DNA of 64,000 bases, taken from NCBI GenBank assembly GCA_050249955.1, contig JBFWPN010000003.1:186001-250000 (forward strand). Reading direction: 5' to 3'. Below the pieces are notes generated by a model that did no database searches, was not told where the DNA came from, and saw only the letters and a list, made by a program, of their open reading frames with translations. Shown piece by piece: positions 57,290 through 64,000 of the stretch; the stretch's first letter is position 1, and the number at the start of each line of letters is the position of its first letter. The position numbers and the translations under genes were made by a program. Source of the DNA: CAVVIG01 sp050249955 (GTDB taxonomy: Bacteria > Acidobacteriota > Vicinamibacteria > Vicinamibacterales > CAVVIG01).

Positions 57290-57295
57290 CCGGCG

Positions 57296-58603
57296 TCAGA
57301 GGCGGACGATGTTCGGCTGCGACACGCCCTTGAGGGCGTTCCTGGTGTCGACCACCAGCGGCAGCTGCGCGATGCGGGCGTAGTCGAAGGCCACGTGGTC
57401 GGTCGTGATCACGGCGCAGTCGAAGCCCTCGGCCAGCGCCTGGTCGAACTCAACCGACGAGAGCCGGTGGTGCCCCTCGTCCACATGCGGAATCCATGGA
57501 TCGGTGTAGCTCACCACGGCGCCGCGCCGGACCAGCAGCTCGATCACGTCGAGCGCCGGCGACTCGCGCATGTCGTTCACGTCGCGCTTGTAGGCCACGC
57601 CGAAGAGGTGCACGCGCGAGCCGTTGATTGGCTTCTTCACCGAGTTCAGCGCGTCGGCCACGCGCTGCACGACGTACTCGGGCATGGAGCCGTTCACCTG
57701 GCCGGCCAGCTCGATGAAGCGGCACTCGAAGCCGCTCTGACGGGCCTTCCAGGAGAGGTAGAAGGGATCGATCGGGATGCAGTGCCCGCCGAGGCCAGGT
57801 CCCGGGTAGAAGGGCATGAAGCCGAACGGCTTGGTCTTCGCCGCGTCGATGACCTCCCAGACGTTGATGTCCATCTTGTTGCTCATCAGTGCGATCTCGT
57901 TGACGAGCCCGATGTTCACCGCCCGGAAGGTGTTCTCGAGGAGCTTCACCATCTCGGCGACACGCGTGGAGCTGACCGGCACCACACTCGCCACCACGCG
58001 CCCGTAGAGCGCGCAGGCCACCTCGGTGCTGTCCGGCCCGTGCCCACCCACCACCTTCGGGATCTGGCGGGTCGTGTACTGCGCGTTGCCCGGATCGACC
58101 CGCTCGGGCGAGAAGGCGAGCAGGAAGTCGACGCCGGCCTTCAGCCCGCCTTCCTCGAGCAGCGGCTGCACGACTTCGTCCGTGGTGCCCGGGTAGGTCG
58201 TGGACTCCAGGATGACGAGCTGCCCGCGACGCAGGCCCTTCGCCGCCGCCTCCACCGCCTTCACGACGTAGGAGAGGTCGGGGTCCTTGGTCTTGCGCAG
58301 GGGGGTCGGCACGCAGATGTCGACGACATCCATCTCCGCGAGCCGCGCCATGTCGCTCGTGGCGCGCAGGCGACCCGCGTGCACCACTTCCGCCAGTTCG
58401 GCGGTCGGCACGTCGGGGATGTAGCTCTGCCCGGCATTGATCTGGACGTTCTTCGACTCGTCCACGTCGAAGCCGGTGACGTCGAAGCCCGCTCGCGCGA
58501 ACTCGACGGCCAGCGGCAGCCCGACGTACCCGAGACCGATGATGCCGATGCGCGCCTGCGTGGTGCGGATGCGCTCGAGGAGGGCGGCGGCTGGCGTGGT
58601 CAT
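57296..58603 (-). CDS. UDP-sugar 6-dehydrogenase (WbpA/TviB-like)
   Basis: A 435-residue NAD-dependent nucleotide-sugar dehydrogenase that oxidises C6 of a UDP-(N-acetyl)hexosamine or UDP-glucose to a uronic acid. The Rossmann motif IGIIGLGYVGLPLAVEFA is near the N-terminus, followed by ESTTYPGTTDEV and AFSPERVDPGN. The catalytic Cys is in GLGGHCIPIDPFYL, and the C-terminal domain has GVAYKRDVNDMRESPA. Segment types favour the UDP-N-acetylhexosamine subgroup (WbpA, TviB) over simple UDP-glucose dehydrogenase. Its start overlaps the gmd stop (TGATG), so the two are coupled. Confidence 0.9.
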   Translation of the reverse strand: MTTPAAALLERIRTTQARIGIIGLGYVGLPLAVEFARAGFDVTGFDVDESKNVQINAGQSYIPDVPTAELAEVVHAGRLRATSDMARLAEMDVVDICVPTPLRKTKDPDLSYVVKAVEAAAKGLRRGQLVILESTTYPGTTDEVVQPLLEEGGLKAGVDFLLAFSPERVDPGNAQYTTRQIPKVVGGHGPDSTEVACALYGRVVASVVPVSSTRVAEMVKLLENTFRAVNIGLVNEIALMSNKMDINVWEVIDAAKTKPFGFMPFYPGPGLGGHCIPIDPFYLSWKARQSGFECRFIELAGQVNGSMPEYVVQRVADALNSVKKPINGSRVHLFGVAYKRDVNDMRESPALDVIELLVRRGAVVSYTDPWIPHVDEGHHRLSSVEFDQALAEGFDCAVITTDHVAFDYARIAQLPLVVDTRNALKGVSQPNIVRL

Positions 58604-59595
58604 CAGCGCTGACGGGCTCCCACGGTGGTCGACGACCCGCTGAGACGGGCCAGGTCTGCGTCCACCATCATCTCGACCAGTCCCTTGAAGTCCACCTTCG
58701 GCTCCCAGCCGAGCACGGTCCTGGCCTTCGTGCAGTCGCCGAGCAGGTGATCCACCTCGGCCGGGCGCAGCAGCGCCGGGTCCTGGTAGACGTATTTCTG
58801 CCAGTCGAGATCCACGCGCGCGAAGGCAATCTCGATGAGCTCCTTCACCGAGTGCGCGATCCCGGTCGCGATCACGAAGTCGTCCGGCTGGTCCTGCTGC
58901 AGCATCAGCCACATCGCGTGGACGTAGTCACCGGAGAAGCCCCAGTCGCGGTGCGCATCAAGGTTGCCGATGGACAGCTTGTCGCGCAGGCCGAGCTTGA
59001 TGCGCGCGACACCGTCGGTCACCTTCCGGGTGACGAACTCGAGCCCGCGCCGCGGCGACTCGTGGTTGAAGAGGATGCCGGACACCGCGAACAGGTTGTA
59101 GCTCTCGCGGTAGTTCACCGTGATGTAGTGACCGTACACCTTCGACACGCCGTAGGGGCTGCGCGGGTAGAAGGGGGTCATCTCGGTCTGGGGCACCTCG
59201 CGCACCTTGCCGTACATCTCGCTCGACGAGGCCTGGTAGAAGCGGATGGATGGGTCCACGCGCCGGATCGCATCCAGCATCCGGGTGACGCCCTGGGCGT
59301 TGAACTCGCCCGTGAGCATCGGCTGGTCCCACGAGGCCGGCACGAACGACATCGCCGCCAGGTTGTAGACCTCCTGGGGCCGCACGTCCTCGATGACCTT
59401 CAGCAGCGACAGCTGATCGAGCAGGTCGCCAGGCAGGACCGTGATCCGGTCCAGCAGGTGGTCGATGCGCCAGCTGTTCGGTGCGCTGAGGCGACGGGCG
59501 ATGCCGTAGACCTCGTACCCCTTGTCGAGCAGCAGTTCGGCGAGATACGACCCGTCCTGCCCCGTGATGCCAGTGATCAGTGCGCGTTTGGCCAT
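58603..59595 (-). CDS. gmd: GDP-mannose 4,6-dehydratase
   Basis: A 330-residue extended SDR converting GDP-mannose to GDP-4-keto-6-deoxymannose, the precursor of GDP-fucose, GDP-rhamnose, GDP-perosamine and others. The N-terminus ALITGITGQDGSYLAELL, the arginine-containing YGIARR loop, QASSSEMYGKV, the YxxxK pair in YGVSKVYGH and FNHESPRRG are all Gmd signatures. No fcl or per gene is directly adjacent, but the DegT-type aminotransferase further upstream could act as a perosamine-type synthase. It is divergent from the hydroxyglutarate oxidase-like gene with a 58-base gap. Confidence 0.95.
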   Translation of the reverse strand: MAKRALITGITGQDGSYLAELLLDKGYEVYGIARRLSAPNSWRIDHLLDRITVLPGDLLDQLSLLKVIEDVRPQEVYNLAAMSFVPASWDQPMLTGEFNAQGVTRMLDAIRRVDPSIRFYQASSSEMYGKVREVPQTEMTPFYPRSPYGVSKVYGHYITVNYRESYNLFAVSGILFNHESPRRGLEFVTRKVTDGVARIKLGLRDKLSIGNLDAHRDWGFSGDYVHAMWLMLQQDQPDDFVIATGIAHSVKELIEIAFARVDLDWQKYVYQDPALLRPAEVDHLLGDCTKARTVLGWEPKVDFKGLVEMMVDADLARLSGSSTTVGARQR

Positions 59596-59653
59596 TCAGA
59601 CTCCGCCTGTATCCGCGCCAGCGGAAGGCCCCCGGATTGTACCACGGTGTACC

Positions 59654-60772
59654 ATGCCGTCCGTGGGCGTCACAGGCACGGACCGCATCGATGTCGCAAT
59701 CGTCGGCGCTGGCGTGACGGGGCTGGCATCCGCGTATGCGCTTGCGCAGGCCGGTCGCACCGTGTGCGTCATCGAGCGGCACCCACGGCCGGGCCTCGAC
59801 ACGAGCACACGCAACAGCGGTGTCATCCACGCGGGGATCTACCATCCGCCCGGCTCGCTGAAGTCCACGCTCTGCGTCCGCGGCAGCCGCCTGCTCTACG
59901 CCTTCTGCGACACCCACCAGGTGCCGCACCAGCGGTGCGGCAAGCTGATCGTGGCAACGACCGACGCCGAGTGCGAGGCGCTGCCCGCGCTGCTGCGCAA
60001 GGGCCAGGCCAACGAGGTGGAGGGCCTGACCCTGGTCGACGCGGCGTTCATCGCCGCGCGCGAGCCGTACGTGCAGGGCCTTGCCGCCATCCACTCACCC
60101 GCCAGCGGCATCGTCGACACCGAGGCCTACGTGCGCGCGCTGGCCAGGGCCGCGCGGGAGGCCGGTGCCATCATCCTGCCGGGCACCCGCCTCCAGCACG
60201 CCGACGTGGAACCGGGCGGGATGCGGCTGCACACGGAGCGGGAGACGATCGCGGCGGCACAGGTGGTGAACGCGGCCGGGCTCCATGCCGACGACGTATC
60301 GCGCCTGCTTGGCGGCGAACCGTTCACGATCTATCCGTGCCGCGGCGAGTACGCTGCGTTGACCCCCGCATGGAGGAACCGGGTGCAGGGACTCGTCTAC
60401 CCGCTGCCGCACGCATCGGGGCACGGACTGGGTACGCACGTGGTCCGCACGACGAATGGCGACCTGGCCCTCGGTCCGACGATCCGCTACCAGTCCCGCA
60501 AGGACGATTACGACGATGACCGGCTGCCGGTGAGCGCGTTCCTCGAACCCGCACGTCGGCTGCTGAAGGGGGTTACGCTCGACGACCTGCGCACCGGCGG
60601 CAGCGGCATCCGCGCGAAGCTGCATCCGCCGTCCGAGTCGTTCGCAGACTTCCTGATCCGCCGGGACGCGCTCAATCCCCTGATTGTCCAGGCAGCGGGG
60701 ATCGATTCGCCGGGCCTCACCGCGAGCCTCGCCGTCGGCGAGCTGGTCGGCGCCATCGTCGGCGAGGCCTGA
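59654..60772 (+). CDS. lhgO: FAD-dependent L-2-hydroxyglutarate oxidase/dehydrogenase-like protein
   Basis: A 372-residue DAO-type flavoprotein. The dinucleotide motif DVAIVGAGVTGLASAYAL, the ERHPRPG adenosine-side acid, STRNSGVIHAGIYHPPGSLK (the family's hallmark) and a C-terminal GGSGIRAKL and QAAGIDSPGLTASLAV are those of LhgO/L2HGDH, which oxidises L-2-hydroxyglutarate to 2-oxoglutarate and passes electrons to the respiratory chain. It is the only plus-strand gene among the surrounding minus-strand glycan genes, and its 3' end lies 7 bases from rfbD's. Confidence 0.85.
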   Translation: MPSVGVTGTDRIDVAIVGAGVTGLASAYALAQAGRTVCVIERHPRPGLDTSTRNSGVIHAGIYHPPGSLKSTLCVRGSRLLYAFCDTHQVPHQRCGKLIVATTDAECEALPALLRKGQANEVEGLTLVDAAFIAAREPYVQGLAAIHSPASGIVDTEAYVRALARAAREAGAIILPGTRLQHADVEPGGMRLHTERETIAAAQVVNAAGLHADDVSRLLGGEPFTIYPCRGEYAALTPAWRNRVQGLVYPLPHASGHGLGTHVVRTTNGDLALGPTIRYQSRKDDYDDDRLPVSAFLEPARRLLKGVTLDDLRTGGSGIRAKLHPPSESFADFLIRRDALNPLIVQAAGIDSPGLTASLAVGELVGAIVGEA

Positions 60773-60779
60773 TCGGCGG

Positions 60780-61628
60780 CTAGCGCGCCGACAGGTAGCG
60801 GCCGAGCGCGTCCTGCCAGGTCGGCAGCTCGTACCCGATCGCCCTGGCGAGCTTCGCGTTCGACAGCGCGCAGTAGCGCGGGCGCGCGGCCGGCAACGCC
60901 ACGTCTGCCGCGGACACCACCTCGAAGGCCGGCTCGACCCCGAGCTGGCGCGCGGCCTCGAGCCCCACCTGGTACCAGGTGGCCGAGCCACCGTTCACGC
61001 AGTGGTACAGGCCGGGCTCGGCGCGCCGTTCGAGCAGCGCCAGCGTGGCGCGGGCGCAGTCGTCGATGAAGGTGGGTGACACGGTCCGGTCGCCGAAGAC
61101 CTTCACGACCTGTCCAGCCTGCAGGCCGTTCACGATCGAGGTGAGGCTGCCCTTGTCCGGACCACCGGGTGCCACGCCGAACAGGCTCTCGACCCGCAGC
61201 ACGTAGTGCACCGGCACGTCGGCGGCGAACCACTCCCCGAGCAGCTTCGAGCTGGCGTACACGCTGCGGGGGTTCGGAGGCACCGTCTCGTCCATCGGCG
61301 CCGTGGCCGTGCCGTCGAACACGAAATCGGTGCTGAAGTGGACGAGCGTGGCACCCACCAGCCGTGCGGCGCGTGCCAGGGCCCGCACCGCGAAGGCATT
61401 CACTTGCAGGGCGTCGACCGGGTGCCCCTCCGCCGCATCCACGTGGTTGTAGCCGGTGCAGTTGATGATGACGTCCGGCCTGGCGCCGCTCACCATGGCC
61501 TCCACCCGGGCCGCGTCGGTGATGTCGAGCGCAGCCCGGTCCCACGCCAGCACGTCATGGTGCGGCGCGGCAGTGCGCACGACGGCAGCCCCGAGCTGGC
61601 CGCGCGATCCGATCACCGCCAGCCGCAT
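60780..61628 (-). CDS. dTDP-4-dehydrorhamnose reductase-like SDR (RfbD family)
   Basis: A 282-residue RmlD-type reductase. The N-terminal AVIGSRGQLGAAVV is the cofactor motif; the second conserved part FSTDFVFDGTATAPMDET and the YxxxK in YASSKLLGEW are in family order, and NGGSATWYQVG and a C-terminal PTWQDALGRYL follow. RmlD makes dTDP-L-rhamnose; related proteins reduce other 4-keto sugars, including GDP-linked ones, and no rmlA, B or C is visible here, so the product of Gmd is an alternative substrate. The start overlaps the symporter stop (TGATG). Confidence 0.85.
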   Translation of the reverse strand: MRLAVIGSRGQLGAAVVRTAAPHHDVLAWDRAALDITDAARVEAMVSGARPDVIINCTGYNHVDAAEGHPVDALQVNAFAVRALARAARLVGATLVHFSTDFVFDGTATAPMDETVPPNPRSVYASSKLLGEWFAADVPVHYVLRVESLFGVAPGGPDKGSLTSIVNGLQAGQVVKVFGDRTVSPTFIDDCARATLALLERRAEPGLYHCVNGGSATWYQVGLEAARQLGVEPAFEVVSAADVALPAARPRYCALSNAKLARAIGYELPTWQDALGRYLSAR

Positions 61629-62899
61629 CACACGGTGTCCCCGGCACGCTCGAACGCGCGCATCTTCTCGTCGTCGAAGACGCCTTCCCAGCGCGCGACG
61701 ACCACGGTGGCGATGCAGTTGCCCATCACGTTGACCCCGGTCCGCCCCATGTCGAGCACCTGGTCGATGCCGAGGAGGATCGCCGCGCCCTCGAGCGGCA
61801 GGCCGAACTGCGTGAGCATGCCGGTGAGGACCACCAGGGCTCCGCGGGGCACGCCGGCCACGCCCTTGCTGGCCAGCATCAGCGTCAGCATCATCAGCAC
61901 CTGCTGGCCGGTGGTCAGCGAGACCCCTGCCATCTGCGCCACGAAGACGCTCGCGAGCGACAGGTAGAGGGTGGTGCCGTCGAGGTTGAAGCTGTAACCG
62001 GTAGGCAGGACGAAGGCGACGATGTTGCGCGGCACACCGAACCGCTCCATCACCTCGAGCGCGTCAGGCAGCGCCGCCTCGGAACTCGCCGTGGAGAACG
62101 CCAGCATGAAGGGCTCGCGAATGGCCCTCGCGAAGGTGAAGAAGGGTACGCGCACCAGCACGGACACGCCGACCACCACGAGCAGCACGAAGATCGCCAG
62201 CGCGAGGTACATGACCAGCACGAGCTTGCCGAGGGTGAGCAGGACCGCGATGCCCTTCCCGCCAACGGTGGCGCCAATGGCCGCGAACACGCCGATGGGG
62301 GCGAACCACATGACGTAGTGCGTGACGCGGAACATCGCCTGCGCCACCGACTCCATCACCGTGTAGACCGGGCGCCCCTTCTCGCCGATGGCCGCAACCG
62401 CCACGCCGAAGAAGGTGGCGAAGACCACGACCTGCAGGATGTCGCCCCGCGCCATGGCGTCGACGATGGAGGTGGGGAACATGTGCAGCACGAGGTCCCA
62501 CGCGTGCGGCTGCGCCTGCTGCATGGCCGACACCGCCGTGGTGTCGCCGCCGAGCGGCACGGCGAGCCCCGCACCGGGCTGGAAGACATTCACGAGGATC
62601 AGCCCGAGCAGGAGCGCGACGGTGGTGGCCACCTCGAAGTAGATGATCGCCTTCAGGCCGATCCGGCCGAGCGACTTGAGGTCGCCGCTGCCCGCGATGC
62701 CGACGATCAGCGTGGAGAACAGGAGCGGCGCCACGATCATCTTGATCATGCGCAGGAAGATGTCGGCGAGGGGGCGGACCGCCACCGCGAAGGACGGGAA
62801 CAGCCAGCCGACCAGGATGCCCAGGAGCAGCCCGATGAAGATGCGTGCCGGGCCGCCGAGCCCGCGCCCCTCCGCCGGTCGCGCGTCGGGCTGAATCAT
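61628..62899 (-). CDS. Dicarboxylate/amino acid:cation symporter (DAACS family)
   Basis: A 423-residue secondary transporter of the GltP/DctA family, importing glutamate, aspartate or C4-dicarboxylates with H+ or Na+. Eight or so membrane segments and the two re-entrant loops are recognisable: the Ser-rich STASSEAALPDALE and, in TM7, NLDGTTLYLS (the NMDGT-like motif). The C-terminal GVPRGALVVLTGML and DQVLDMGRTGVNVMGN complete the binding site. It overlaps degT by an ATGA and rfbD by a TGATG, so this metabolite importer is translationally locked into the glycan operon. Confidence 0.93.
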   Translation of the reverse strand: MIQPDARPAEGRGLGGPARIFIGLLLGILVGWLFPSFAVAVRPLADIFLRMIKMIVAPLLFSTLIVGIAGSGDLKSLGRIGLKAIIYFEVATTVALLLGLILVNVFQPGAGLAVPLGGDTTAVSAMQQAQPHAWDLVLHMFPTSIVDAMARGDILQVVVFATFFGVAVAAIGEKGRPVYTVMESVAQAMFRVTHYVMWFAPIGVFAAIGATVGGKGIAVLLTLGKLVLVMYLALAIFVLLVVVGVSVLVRVPFFTFARAIREPFMLAFSTASSEAALPDALEVMERFGVPRNIVAFVLPTGYSFNLDGTTLYLSLASVFVAQMAGVSLTTGQQVLMMLTLMLASKGVAGVPRGALVVLTGMLTQFGLPLEGAAILLGIDQVLDMGRTGVNVMGNCIATVVVARWEGVFDDEKMRAFERAGDTV

Positions 62900-63999
62900 C
62901 GGGCGGTCGCGTCCGCGCCGGGGCCGGCCAGGAACGCCGCAATCGCGTCGACCACGGTGCGCTGCTGCTCCAGCGTCAGCTCCGAGAAGATCGGCAGCGC
63001 GATCGTCTCGTCCGCCGCCCGTTCCGCGTGCGGGAAGTCGCCGCGGCGATGCCGCAGGTCGGCGAAGCAGGGCTGCAGGTGGAACGGCACGGGGTAGTAG
63101 ATCTCGTTGCCGATCCCGCGCTCGTCCAGGTACGCCTTGAGGTCGTCCCGGCGCGGCACGCGAACGACGAACTGGTTGAAGATGTGGTAGTGGCCGTCCG
63201 GCTGCACCGGGATCACGACCTGGTCGGCGAGCCCAGCGTCGCGGAACATCTGGGCGTAGCGCTTCGCATTCAGCCGGCGCGCCTCGGTCCAGGCCGCGAG
63301 GTGCGGTGCCTTCACCCGCAGCACGGCCGCCTGCAGTGCGTCGCACCGGAAGTTGCCGCCCACCAGGTGGTGGTAGTACTTGGGCTCCATCCCGTGCATC
63401 CGCAGCAGCTCGGCGCGCTTCGCCAGCGCCGGATCGTTCGTGGTGACCAGGCCGGCATCGCCGAATGCACCGAGGTTCTTGCTGGGAAAGAACGAGAAGC
63501 AGCCGAACGTCCCCATGCCACCGGCCGGCCGGCCATGGTAGGTGGAGCCGATCGCCTGCGCCGCGTCCTCGATCACCGCCACGCCCCGACGCCCGGCAAT
63601 CGCCAGGATCGGATCCATGTCGGCGCAGAGGCCGTACAGGTGCACCGGCATGATGGCCCGGGTGCGCGAGGTGATCGCGGCATCGACGGCGGCCGGGTCG
63701 ATGTTGTAGGTGACCGGGTCGATGTCCACCAGCACCGGCTTCGCGCCCACCCGCACGATGGCGCCGGCGGTGGCGAAGAACGAGTAGGTGGTGGTGACGA
63801 CCTCGTCGCCCGCGCCAATCCCGAGCGCCATCAGCGCGAGGAGCAGGGCGTCGGTGCCGGACGAGACCGCCACGGCGTGGCTCACGCCGATCTGCGCGGC
63901 GAGCTCGCGTTCGAGGGCCGTGATCTCCGGGCCCATGATGAAGCGCTGGCTGTCGCACACGCGCGTGACGACGTCGAGGATCTGCTGCCGGAGCGGCGC
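62896..63999 (-). CDS. DegT/DnrJ/EryC1-type sugar aminotransferase, 5' end outside window
   Basis: A PLP-dependent nucleotide-sugar aminotransferase truncated at the right edge. The frame stays open to base 63999 (reading APLRQQILDVVTRVCDSQRF before IMGPEITALE), so a start at the GTG near 63960 would be false; only some 10-15 residues are missing. Visible: SSGTDALLLALMALGIG, the DAAQAIGS segment contacting PLP, the Schiff-base Lys in FFPSKNLGAFGDAG and GNFRCDALQAAVL. It aminates a keto-sugar nucleotide, possibly from the Gmd or UDP-uronate branch in this locus. The stop overlaps the symporter start (ATGA). Confidence 0.93.
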   Translation of the reverse strand, partial: APLRQQILDVVTRVCDSQRFIMGPEITALERELAAQIGVSHAVAVSSGTDALLLALMALGIGAGDEVVTTTYSFFATAGAIVRVGAKPVLVDIDPVTYNIDPAAVDAAITSRTRAIMPVHLYGLCADMDPILAIAGRRGVAVIEDAAQAIGSTYHGRPAGGMGTFGCFSFFPSKNLGAFGDAGLVTTNDPALAKRAELLRMHGMEPKYYHHLVGGNFRCDALQAAVLRVKAPHLAAWTEARRLNAKRYAQMFRDAGLADQVVIPVQPDGHYHIFNQFVVRVPRRDDLKAYLDERGIGNEIYYPVPFHLQPCFADLRHRRGDFPHAERAADETIALPIFSELTLEQQRTVVDAIAAFLAGPGADATAR

Positions 64000-64000
64000 G

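Larger units (their letters stand above)
56875..57295. other. 421-base gene-free leader region of the G8 protein gene
   Basis: No convincing coding sequence on either strand. It holds a hairpin after the nucleotide-sugar dehydrogenase stop (57273-57289), a perfect 7-bp inverted repeat (57018-57034) and, at about 57195-57230, several AAACC/GGTTT words that could pair. The length suggests a regulated promoter or a structured 5' leader. I checked for the c-di-GMP-I (GEMM) riboswitch consensus and did not find it. Confidence 0.5.

Noticed and set aside
56875..57295. c-di-GMP riboswitch (GEMM) before the G8 protein gene
   Set aside because: The conserved GGGCAAACC/GACGCAAAG-type core and tetraloop arrangement are not present on the minus strand.
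62896..63960. DegT-type gene treated as complete from the GTG near 63960
   Set aside because: The reading frame continues with family-like sequence (APLRQQILDVVTRV) to the window edge, so the true start is outside.
1..64000. tRNA genes, CRISPR arrays, insertion sequences, prophage
   Set aside because: No cloverleaf with a GGTTCGA-type T-loop plus acceptor pairing was found, no regularly spaced repeats, and no transposase or integrase domain in any convincing gene.

Overview
The window is high-GC, densely coded bacterial chromosome with no visible rRNA, tRNA, transposase, phage gene or CRISPR array. Gene content (NAD-type isocitrate dehydrogenase, animal-length transketolase, many secreted peptidases, small Cys-pair proteins, G8/beta-helix and FG-GAP exoproteins, a large exopolysaccharide locus) suggests an Acidobacteriota member, perhaps Vicinamibacteria. 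This assignment is inference from gene content only.

Region 1 (1-39 kb) is mostly housekeeping and central metabolism. It holds an Hsp70-like ATPase (cut by the left edge), an esterase, FtsH, a DUF72 protein, a response regulator divergent from a Spy/CpxP-like periplasmic protein, transketolase, isocitrate dehydrogenase, a PlsB-like acyltransferase, proline dehydrogenase, an SDR coupled to a CCA-adding enzyme, a tandem M16 peptidase, a ClpP-like protease, an M18 aminopeptidase, an acyl-AMP ligase/ACP/acyltransferase fusion, IF-1, a DEAD-box helicase, a BRCT-HTH-TPR protein, glucokinase, a PLP decarboxylase, a secreted amidase, a choice-of-anchor-I protein, a 1196-residue GltD-like plus PyrK-like oxidoreductase fusion, and ThiS/ThiG.

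Region 2 (40-64 kb) is an exopolysaccharide or O-antigen locus. It has a WecA-like initiating enzyme fused to a CapD-type N-terminal region, AsnB-type amidotransferase, Wzy-like polymerase, Wzx-like flippase, methyltransferase, two GT4 glycosyltransferases, a nucleotide-sugar dehydrogenase, GDP-mannose 4,6-dehydratase, an RfbD-like reductase and a DegT-type aminotransferase (cut by the right edge). Two large secreted proteins in this locus share eight copies of one ~95-residue domain. An L-2-hydroxyglutarate oxidase-like gene and a dicarboxylate symporter are embedded; the symporter overlaps both neighbours at start and stop codons.

Two genome-style patterns stand out. First, short, comparatively AT-rich or hairpin-forming intergenic repeats lie exactly at gene 3' ends. 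They often supply the stop codon, and in two cases (ThiS and the ClpP-like protease) they are translated into C-terminal tails. Second, many genes have a TANAAT-like hexamer only 6-10 bases before the start codon, which predicts leaderless or nearly leaderless mRNAs; other genes have ordinary Shine-Dalgarno sequences.
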